From JBEKIK01 sp963838495 (GTDB lineage: Bacteria; Planctomycetota; Planctomycetia; Pirellulales; Thermoguttaceae): DNA of 64,000 nucleotides. Each line of letters opens with the position of its first letter. The first letter of the stretch is position 1. The stretch is taken from positions 1,054,001-1,118,000 of the forward strand of contig CAWIRC010000001.1 of assembly GCA_963838495.1 (NCBI GenBank). The letters are read 5' to 3'. The translations under genes and the position numbers were made by a program. Below, piece by piece: positions 57,974-64,000 of the stretch. Below the pieces are notes generated by a model. It worked only from the letters and a program-made list of their open reading frames with translations, ran no database searches and was not told where the DNA came from.

Positions 57974-59419
57974 ATGCAACCAATTTCGGAACATCAAGTT
58001 CCCTTCGGTGCAGAAGATAAATTTCTTATCGTTTCAATAAGAAACGCAGAAAAACTCTGCCCCGGTATCAACGATGCAGCGGTACTTAAAGAGGCAATCG
58101 AAGTTGCAAAACCATTTCTCGGTGATTTAATTCCCCTATTTGATTTACGCGGATTACCTAAGTTCTACAATGATGTAGAAATTTTTATCGATGAAGTCGG
58201 TGGGGCTGGTGCCCATGTTCTAATAAATAATACAACAGCGGCAGAACTCGATTTATGCGAAAAACATCGGCGTGGTCTGAAAATATTAACAGCAAAAGGC
58301 AAATCTTATAAAGCCCATCCATTTGATTTGTCTGAGTTCCGCGGTTCTAACGATCCAGTCCATGATGAAGATCCTATTAGTGATGTAGCCCAGGATTTAC
58401 TTGTTCGCTTATATGATGATCAAATCGGGGATTTACCAGAAATAAATGATTTAATGACAAATACTGATGAATTCCGTGTACCTACCTTAGCAGAAATGCG
58501 TCGAATTCTTCGTCAAGATTATATTTCTAGATTAATATACGAGAGTTTTGGTCGAAAACTTGCCTGTGGAATCACAGCCAAGAATTTTGCTCAATCCATA
58601 CCACTTTTTTTCCAAAAAATGCAGTCAGCTCTCGAAGCAACAGAAAATGTAACTAAATTTGGTGATGATCATGATATCATGACCTTCTATCTACGAACTG
58701 CACTTATACACGCATTTCTTAAAAGATTGCATCACAATTCGCTGCTTGTTGAATTCGTTATGACATCTGCCGGCGAGCAGATCACTTGCATACCATATCA
58801 CGGGAAAGCATTAAATCAGATAGAATGCCCTAAAAAGTCTAGTATTCTTATCGGTAGACCAGCAATTATTGCCCAAAAGACAAATGCGATATTATCGGAA
58901 GAAATTCAAATACTTGAATCTTTGATCAATGAACCGGCGACTCGCGAGAAAGATATTCAGAAGTTCCTTGAAAATCATCCAATGTTTTTAAAAGGATTAA
59001 ACTACTCTAATATATATCCACAACTTGTATTACAAAGAGATGATGGAACATCCCTACGTCCTGATTTTATTCTAGAACCATTCGATGATGGATGGTGTGA
59101 TATTTTAGATATTAAATTACCTTCTCAATCCGTTATTGTTGGGAAAAAAGATCGATCTACATTGGCGGCAGGAATTCATGCGGTTTCAGCACAACTTCGA
59201 GAATACGCTGCATATTTTGAGCAAGAACGTTACTGTAAATGGGTTCGGGAAAAATATGGTTTGCGATTATATCGACCTCGCTTAATAGCTATTGTGGGTC
59301 GAGATATGCGCCAAATGGATACTACGGAAATACGTAGAGCAATGACCGCCTACACTGATCTACAGATTATGACATTTGATCAATTAATAAAACACGCAGA
59401 ATCAAGACTACTTATATAA
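57974..59419 (+). CDS. Shedu-like anti-phage nuclease (SduA C-terminal domain, DUF4263) with large N-terminal region
   Basis: 481 aa. The last 160 residues match the Shedu/DUF4263 nuclease pattern: REKDIQKFLENHPMFL (about 320), a PD-(D/E)xK-like core with Asp in LRPDFIL (about 362) and DILDIKLP (about 376-383), and the downstream Gln/Tyr helix AQLREYAAYFE (about 406). Shedu proteins are known phage-defence nucleases. The N-terminal 300 residues have no recognised domain and could be the sensor. Codon use is much more AT-rich than in neighbouring genes, with many AAA, AAT and TTA codons, suggesting transfer. The TIR-like gene follows after 54 bases. No Shine-Dalgarno is evident. Intact frame, unlike many neighbours. 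Confidence 0.8.
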   Translation: MQPISEHQVPFGAEDKFLIVSIRNAEKLCPGINDAAVLKEAIEVAKPFLGDLIPLFDLRGLPKFYNDVEIFIDEVGGAGAHVLINNTTAAELDLCEKHRRGLKILTAKGKSYKAHPFDLSEFRGSNDPVHDEDPISDVAQDLLVRLYDDQIGDLPEINDLMTNTDEFRVPTLAEMRRILRQDYISRLIYESFGRKLACGITAKNFAQSIPLFFQKMQSALEATENVTKFGDDHDIMTFYLRTALIHAFLKRLHHNSLLVEFVMTSAGEQITCIPYHGKALNQIECPKKSSILIGRPAIIAQKTNAILSEEIQILESLINEPATREKDIQKFLENHPMFLKGLNYSNIYPQLVLQRDDGTSLRPDFILEPFDDGWCDILDIKLPSQSVIVGKKDRSTLAAGIHAVSAQLREYAAYFEQERYCKWVREKYGLRLYRPRLIAIVGRDMRQMDTTEIRRAMTAYTDLQIMTFDQLIKHAESRLLI

Positions 59420-59473
59420 AGGGGCAAAGAAGGGGACGCAGATAGTTTCTGAATATAAGTTACGAAAATTATC

Positions 59474-60265
59474 ATGGCTAAAACGATTTTTTATTCCTGG
59501 CAATCTGACCTTCCAAACTCAATTAATAGGGGGTTTATACAGGATTGCCTTGAGTGCACCATCGACCAATTGAACAAGAAGGGCGACTTAATTGTTGATT
59601 TCGATATTGATCGTGACACGCTGGATCGCACAGGTAGCCCGGATATTGTTCAATCAATCTTTGAAAAAATCGATAAATGCCAGATATTCATCGGTGATGT
59701 TAGTATCATTAACCAACATGATCAGAGTAGAAAAACTCCAAACCCGAACGTATTGACGGAACTTGGTTGGGCAGCCGCAAAGATATCGTGGGATTCCATT
59801 CTTTGCGTTTTTAATTTATGCACAGGTGATCCACAAACCTTGCCGTTCGATCTTCGTTTTAGAAGAATTGTCACGTACTCACTTGATAAAGGGGAAGCTA
59901 AATCTTCTGCAAGAACCGAGTTGGTCGGAAAACTTGCATCAAACATCACTGCAATCGTACAGGGTAATGTGCCAAGGCTTGCAAAGCAACTTATTGATTT
60001 GTTTCGCGCGATTAATCCCATAATATTGATGTACATTTGGAATGGTGTAAGAAAGATGAGTCTAAATGTTTCAGTTAAGAATGAACTTGTATTACTGGAG
60101 TTGTTGCAATCTCCGAATATTAATGAATTAGTGAACGTTCAGCCAAACCGCTGCTTCCTTGGGAACAACACATGCGGAAACGGGGGGATCAACGATATTG
60201 GGCCAGGGACATTAAATGGCTACAACTGCGAGATTACTGAAGTCCTTGCACAATATGCTGACTAA
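59474..60265 (+). CDS. TIR-like nucleotide-binding domain protein, probable defence partner of the Shedu-like gene
   Basis: 263 aa. The N-terminal 140 residues have a TIR-like flavodoxin-type layout: strand 1 KTIFYSWQSD, NRGFIQDCLE helix, GSPDIVQSIFEKIDKCQIF, strand IGDVS, then NPNVLTELGWAA, where the Glu is in the position of the catalytic Glu of TIR-type NADases and related Cap/Pycsar effectors, and LPFDLRFRRIVTY. The C-terminal 120 residues have no match I recognise; ALNPIILMYIW-like hydrophobic sequence (here AINPIILMYIWNG) could be membrane-associated. NAD-cleaving activity is inference. AT-rich like the nuclease gene, with which it probably forms an operon. Confidence 0.65.
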   Translation: MAKTIFYSWQSDLPNSINRGFIQDCLECTIDQLNKKGDLIVDFDIDRDTLDRTGSPDIVQSIFEKIDKCQIFIGDVSIINQHDQSRKTPNPNVLTELGWAAAKISWDSILCVFNLCTGDPQTLPFDLRFRRIVTYSLDKGEAKSSARTELVGKLASNITAIVQGNVPRLAKQLIDLFRAINPIILMYIWNGVRKMSLNVSVKNELVLLELLQSPNINELVNVQPNRCFLGNNTCGNGGINDIGPGTLNGYNCEITEVLAQYAD

Positions 60266-60714
60266 CTACTCAAGTTCGGTGGATTCCATTCTCGATTAGA
60301 GATGCGGATGGCACAGGTTCTTGAACCTGTGGAACGGAGTTCCAAGAGGTTCTGTCACGTCGGATGCCACTACCAACCGACCATTCCGACCAACGCAACC
60401 ATCCTCCGCATGCTCCCCCGTCCGTGCCCCATGATGCCCGACTCGCCCAGCACTGTTTTCCTCGCCCACTTTCTATCGCCCCCCGCCCACCGTTAACTGT
60501 TTACCGTTAACTGTTTACTGTTTACCGAAACTCTCTGCGTCTTTGCGGCTTTGCGAGAAACGTCGGTTTTCTTTTGGCCCAAAAATTCCCCTTGAAATTG
60601 TGCCAACAACTTTTCTATAATCGCCCCTCCTGAAAAACCACCGCAAAACACCATTTCGCGTTTTCGTCCTTTCCCCCTTTCGTGATGGAATCAAGAATAT
60701 CTTGTTTCTTCCTC
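60266..60714. other. Noncoding region with palindromes after the TIR-like gene
   Basis: About 450 bases. A perfect 20-base palindrome CACAGGTTCT-TGAACCTGTG (60312-60331) is followed by GGAAC-gga-GTTCC (60331-60343). Further on are tandem CGTTAACTGTTTAC words near 60493-60530 and a TCTGCGTCTTTGCGGCTTTG word (from 60534). A short frame at 60302-60496 has no domain or ribosome site and looks spurious. Confidence 0.5.
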
Positions 60715-60767
60715 CCCCTAGCCCCCAATCTCTAGCCCCTAGCCCCTAACCCCTAGCCCCTACCCCC
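60715..60767. repeat. Heptamer array 2 (CTAGCCC family)
   Basis: About seven units of CTAGCCC/CTAACCC/AATCTCT type ending directly at ATG 60768, so the array occupies the whole ribosome-binding region of the next gene. Confidence 0.75.
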
Positions 60768-61337
60768 ATGCTCGACCAAGCTAAGCGCCAAAAAATCATC
60801 GCCCTGCTGGCCAACGGTTCCAGCCGCCGCATGGCCGCCAGATACGTCCGCTGTTCGCCCAGCACCATCGCCCGCACTGCCGCTGCCGATCAGGTTTTTG
60901 CCGACCAGCTCGCCGCCGCCGAATCTTCCGCCGAAATCGACGCCCTCCGCGCCGTGCGTGCCGCCTTCCGAAAAGATCGCTACTGGCGCGCGGCTGCCTG
61001 GCTCCTCGAACGCAAAAATCCTGAAGACTTTGCCCGCCGTTCCCCTACCATCTTTACCGGCGAAGAAGTCTGTCAGGTCATTTCTTTAATTGTCGAGATC
61101 CTCAACAAAGACATCCCCGAGGAAAACTGCCAAAGGGCGCTCCAAAAGCTTGAAGAGTTGATCGAACATCAAAGACAGATGCAAAACACCCCAACCCTCC
61201 CCGATGAGCCCCATCTATTGGCCCTACCCCGAAATCCTTCGCCCGCGGAACACCCTTCCTTTGAGACCTTCCCGGTTCCGATTTCCTACCCCGCCGCAAC
61301 ACCAGGCCCCGACGATGCTTCCGTTTCGGACGATTGA
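60768..61337 (+). CDS. Small helix-turn-helix protein, terminase-small-subunit-like
   Basis: 189 aa. An N-terminal helix-turn-helix (RQKIIALLANGSSRRMAARY, then CSPSTIARTAA) is followed by a helical region (AEIDALRAVRAAFRKDRYW) and the motif AAAWLLERKNPEDFARR seen in phage terminase small subunits and in many planctomycete hypotheticals. A second helical segment (ALQKLEELIEHQRQMQ) and a Pro-rich tail complete it. DNA binding is likely; packaging function is not supported, since no large terminase is nearby. The start codon is preceded only by heptamer repeats, with no ribosome site, so expression is uncertain. GC-rich like the host rather than the defence genes. Confidence 0.6.
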   Translation: MLDQAKRQKIIALLANGSSRRMAARYVRCSPSTIARTAAADQVFADQLAAAESSAEIDALRAVRAAFRKDRYWRAAAWLLERKNPEDFARRSPTIFTGEEVCQVISLIVEILNKDIPEENCQRALQKLEELIEHQRQMQNTPTLPDEPHLLALPRNPSPAEHPSFETFPVPISYPAATPGPDDASVSDD

Positions 61338-61445
61338 CGTAAAAATGCATCACCCAAAAAAGGCGTCCCGCAAAAAACACAGTTATTGAAATGTCATTTA
61401 AAAATCCCCACTCTTTATCACCATCTGCAACGACACGCCGGGCGC

Positions 61446-61854
61446 CACTGGCTTTGCCAGTGATGGTGCTGGGGGCGTGCAGGAGTCCCGTGAACGGGAC
61501 TGACAGGAGGGGGTTGTCTGTTGTCGTTCACCCCGGCCTAAAGGCCGGGGCTAAGATCAGCGAGCCGGGCAAGGGCCATAAAAAGAAGTTTCGTTCCCTC
61601 GCGCCATCCGGTTGGCCCAAGAATGGCCGACATGGATGAAATGAGGGTGAACACGCTATGCACACGTGGAAAAATCGGGGTTTAGTACCCAAAAAATGTG
61701 TGGGAGCAGCACGGGCAAGGGCCGTAAGCGGCCCTGGGGCGTGAAGGATGCCGCAGCGAGGAGTTGCGTTCCCACGCCGGAGCATGGGAACGAGGCAGCC
61801 TTGTACTCTTTAATAATAGCCCTCACCCTAACCCTCTCCCAAAGGGAGAGGGGA
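61446..61854. repeat. Cluster of at least five unrelated palindromic repeats
   Basis: In order: CACTGGC-ttt-GCCAGTG (61446-61462); AGTCCCGT-ga-ACGGGACT (61484-61501); CCCCGGCCT-aa-AGGCCGGGG (61531-61550); GGGCC-gtaagc-GGCCC (about 61728); family C copy 2 CGTTCCCACGC-cgga-GCATGGGAACG (61767-61794); and family A copy 6 in inverted orientation (61818-61854). The stretch 61338-61982 contains no gene. Confidence 0.75.
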
Positions 61855-61870
61855 CTTTTTCGGATAGTTT

Positions 61871-61980
61871 CTAATCCCTAATCCCTAATCTCTAATCTCT
61901 AATCTCTAATCCCTAATCCCTAATCCCTAATCTCTAATCTCTAATCCCTAATCTCTAATCTCTAGTCCCTAATCTCTAGC
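61871..61980. repeat. Heptamer array 3 (CTAATCC/CTAATCT), about 15 units
   Basis: About 110 bases of tandem 7-mers alternating CTAATCC and CTAATCT with one CTAGTCC and a terminal CTAGCC. On the other strand this reads TTAGGGA/TTAGAGA. The array ends two bases from the pntB stop codon (61983-61985). Confidence 0.9.
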
Positions 61981-61982
61981 CA

Positions 61983-63365
61983 CTATTCCTTCAGCGCCTG
62001 CACGATGCTGGTGAGCATGGCCTTGGCGTCGCCGAAGAGCATTAGCGTGTTGTCGGCGTAGAACAGTTCGTTTTCGATGCCGGCGAAGCCGGGGTTCATG
62101 CTCCGCTTGATGACGAACACGGTTTTGGCCTTGTCGGCGTCGATGATCGGCATGCCGTAGATGGGGCTGGACTTGTCGTGCCGAGAGGCGGGATTCACCA
62201 CGTCGTTGGCGCCGATGACCAGGGCCACGTCGGTTTCGGGCAGGTCGGGATTGATCTGTTCCATTTCGATCAGCTTGTCGTAGGGGATTTCGGCCTCGGC
62301 CAGAAGCACGTTCATGTGTCCGGGCATGCGCCCGGCGACCGGGTGCACGGCGAATTTGACGTCGACGCCTTCGCGGGTCAGGGCGTCGTAAAGTTCGCGC
62401 ACGCGGTGTTGGGCCTGGGCCACGGCCAGGCCGTAACCGGGGATGACGACCACCGAGCGGGCGGCCTTCATGATCTGGGCGGCGTCCTCGGCAGTCGCGC
62501 TCTTGACGGTGCGCTCTTGGACCGCGCCAGAGGCGGCTTGCACCTGGCCGAAGGCCCCGAACAGGACGTTGGCAAACGAGCGGTTCATGGCCTTGCACAT
62601 GATGATCGAGAGTATCAGACCGGAAGAGCCGTCCAGTGCCCCGGCGGCAATAAGCAGCTTGTTGTTCAGTACAAAACCCATGGCCACGGCCGATAGCCCG
62701 GCATAGGAATTCAAAAGCGCGATTACGGTGGGCATGTCCGCGCCGCCGATGGGGATGATCAGAAGCACGCCGAAGGCCAGCGAGATCAGAATAATGAGCG
62801 GGAACAGGAACCAGAGATGTGGAAAGATCACCAATAAAGCGCCGGCCAGAATTGCCACGCCCAGGAGCGAGAGATTAATGGCGTTTTGGCCTTTGTAGGT
62901 AATGGGCCGCGTGGGGATTATTTCCATGAGCTTGCCGGCGGCCATCAAGCTGCCGGTAAAAGTGAGGAAGCCAAGGATGACCTCGGCCACCAATGCGCCG
63001 GTGGCAAACGGGGTGAGCGGGTGGGTATCGGTGTTCAAAAACAGATAGTATTCAGATGCGCCGACCAGTCCGGCGGCCAGACCGCCGAAGGCGTGGGAAA
63101 GCGCGGTTCGCTGGGGCACGGCCGTCAGCGGCACCATGGCCAAAGGCACGCCCACAATGCAGCCTAAGACAAAGGCCACGGCGATCCAGGAGTAGCTATT
63201 AATTTCAGGCAGAAGCAGAGTGCCGCCGATAGCGGCCAGCATGGCGACAACGCCCGCAATTACGCCGCGCCTGGCGGTGGAAGGGTGGTTCATCCACATC
63301 AGCGAAAGGATGAAGAGGATCGCGGAGAACAGGTAAATCGGTTGTATGATTACGTCCATATTCAT
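61983..63365 (-). CDS. pntB: NAD(P) transhydrogenase subunit beta
   Basis: 460 aa, standard length. Proton-translocating transhydrogenase subunit carrying part of the membrane channel and the NADP(H)-binding domain III. About eight membrane segments (residues 1-270) include IPIGGADMPTVIALLNSYAGL and ITYKGQNAINLSLLG. Domain III contains VVIPGYGLAVAQAQHRVREL (NADP Rossmann loop), HPVAGRMPGHMNVLLAEA, DVALVIGANDVVNP and IKRSMNPGFAGIENELF. Its ATG overlaps the pntAB stop (ATGA), implying translational coupling. Intact frame. Confidence 0.97.
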   Translation of the reverse strand: MNMDVIIQPIYLFSAILFILSLMWMNHPSTARRGVIAGVVAMLAAIGGTLLLPEINSYSWIAVAFVLGCIVGVPLAMVPLTAVPQRTALSHAFGGLAAGLVGASEYYLFLNTDTHPLTPFATGALVAEVILGFLTFTGSLMAAGKLMEIIPTRPITYKGQNAINLSLLGVAILAGALLVIFPHLWFLFPLIILISLAFGVLLIIPIGGADMPTVIALLNSYAGLSAVAMGFVLNNKLLIAAGALDGSSGLILSIIMCKAMNRSFANVLFGAFGQVQAASGAVQERTVKSATAEDAAQIMKAARSVVVIPGYGLAVAQAQHRVRELYDALTREGVDVKFAVHPVAGRMPGHMNVLLAEAEIPYDKLIEMEQINPDLPETDVALVIGANDVVNPASRHDKSSPIYGMPIIDADKAKTVFVIKRSMNPGFAGIENELFYADNTLMLFGDAKAMLTSIVQALKE

Positions 63366-63721
63366 GATTTGCCGGGCTCCCGCTTCTTGAACATCTTGAG
63401 CATCCGATCGGTGAGCAGAAAGCCGCTGACGATGTTGGTCATCGAGGCGAACACGGCCACCGCGCCGAGGAAGGTGGTAAAACCGGTTTCCCGCGTGCCG
63501 GCCAGCACGATCGAGCCGACCACGGCGATGGCCGAGATGGCGTTCGTGAGCGACATGAGCGGCGTGTGCAGGAGCGCGATACGTTGCGGATGACCAGCAG
63601 CCCGGTGAACGTGGCGAGTATGAAAACGTATAAGAGCGTCAAAAAGTCGGCTTTTGGCAGGCCTTCGGCGGCGGAGCCAGGCGGCGCGGCAGCCAGGAGC
63701 GCTGAATAGATCGTGCGACAT
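63362..63721 (-). CDS. pntAB: NAD(P) transhydrogenase subunit alpha part 2 (two probable frameshifts)
   Basis: About 119 aa. Membrane part of the alpha subunit, encoded separately from the nucleotide-binding part as in Rhodospirillum-type three-gene pnt operons. ATG 63721 begins MSHDLFS; a second frame then gives FLTLLYVFILATFTGLLVI, and the first frame resumes ALLHTPLMSLTNAISAIAVV, the family's HTPLMSxTNA signature, to the stop at 63362. Breaks lie near 63700 and 63590. AGGA lies 11 bases before the ATG, and the pntAA stop is eight bases upstream. Confidence 0.88.
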   Translation of the reverse strand: MSHDLFSAPGCRAAWLRRRRPAKSRLFDALIRFHTRHVHRAAGHPQRIALLHTPLMSLTNAISAIAVVGSIVLAGTRETGFTTFLGAVAVFASMTNIVSGFLLTDRMLKMFKKREPGKS

Positions 63722-63729
63722 GGGTCGAT

Positions 63730-64000
63730 TTATCCTAGTAATTGTTGCACCCGCGGGTTTACAACTTTGCCGTCGCGGGTGATCAGGGTTTCGCGGGTGA
63801 TTTCGTCGGCCAGGTTCAAGGCAATTTTGCCGTCCGCGGCCAAATATGTAAGAAAATTGCAGATGTTTTTGGAGTACATTAAACTTGCGTCGGTGGGCAC
63901 CTCGGAGGGCAAATTCAAGGGGGCAAGGATGGTTACACCGTGGGCGACAATGGTTTGACCGGCCTGGGACAATTCGCAGTTGCCGCCGCGCTCGGCGGCA
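63730..64000 (-). CDS. pntAA: NAD(P) transhydrogenase subunit alpha part 1, C-terminal end (cut by right edge)
   Basis: Only the last 90 residues are in the window: AAERGGNCELSQAGQTIVAH is the conserved end of the NAD-binding domain I of PntA, followed by GVTILAPLNLPSEVPTDAS and LYSKNICNFL-type sequence (here MYSKNICNFLTYL). The protein ends VVNPRVQQLLG, with a stop at 63730. It is the first gene of the pntAA-pntAB-pntB operon, reading leftward. Confidence 0.92.
   Translation of the reverse strand, partial: AAERGGNCELSQAGQTIVAHGVTILAPLNLPSEVPTDASLMYSKNICNFLTYLAADGKIALNLADEITRETLITRDGKVVNPRVQQLLG

Noticed and set aside
60302..60496. Short plus-strand frame of 64 codons after the TIR-like gene
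   Set aside because: It is made of palindromic repeat sequence, has no ribosome site, and no recognisable protein pattern.
60768..61337. Prophage packaging module based on the terminase-small-subunit-like protein
   Set aside because: No large terminase, portal, capsid or integrase gene lies nearby; this protein type is also common outside prophages in planctomycetes.
61871..61980. Regular tandem repeats that could suggest a CRISPR array
   Set aside because: The unit is seven bases with no unique spacers, and no cas genes are nearby.

Overview
The window looks like a chromosomal segment of a Planctomycetota bacterium, most likely of the Phycisphaerae type. This is an inference from gene content: secreted GH2 and GH106-like glycosidases, a Tat-exported enolase-superfamily protein, a two-domain carbohydrate esterase, a PEP-CTERM protein, a BlaI/M56 pair, paralogous membrane-TPR proteins of TMTC type, and a hybrid type IV pilus/type II secretion cluster. 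No rRNA, tRNA or CRISPR array was seen.

Layout. 0-3.2 kb: beta-galactosidase (minus, cut by the left edge). 3.5-7.7 kb: two tandem paralogous GT-C/TPR membrane proteins. 7.9-14.6 kb: 5-formyl-THF cyclo-ligase, a parvulin isomerase, mfd, and a charged planctomycete-style protein with W-D-x-L-A motifs. 15-24.6 kb: secreted proteins (Trp/His/Tyr-rich with TIG domain; G-x-D-x-Y repeat protein; alpha-toroid-like protein; a protein with an internal duplication) and an RlmM-like rRNA methyltransferase. 24.6-26 kb: BlaI repressor and M56 sensor protease behind a consensus promoter covered by a nested palindrome. 26.3-29.3 kb: nucleoside hydrolase, a PEP-CTERM protein, and two decayed REP-associated transposase (RAYT) scars. 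29.3-46.0 kb: a minus-strand run of pseudopilins, pilM-N-O-P, secretin, TPR lipoprotein, histidine kinase, response regulator, STAS protein, GspE and GspF, preceded by a strongly structured leader. 46.5-50.2 kb: nadC, a ComEA-like protein and uvrB. 51-57.6 kb: carbohydrate-related secreted enzymes. 57.6-62 kb: an AT-rich two-gene module (Shedu-like DUF4263 nuclease plus TIR-like protein) set among palindromic repeats and three arrays of one heptamer family. 62-64 kb: pntAA-pntAB-pntB, cut by the right edge.

About twenty genes, including the normally indispensable uvrB, mfd, nadC and the pilus ATPase, contain one or more reading-frame breaks. Several can be traced to a single inserted or missing base, and some lie in homopolymers. 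The likeliest explanation is indel errors in the assembly, so broken genes are annotated here as single CDS spans with break positions given. The best candidate for a new system is the Shedu/TIR-like pair; the pilus leader, the BlaI operator and the repeat families that enter coding sequence are next.
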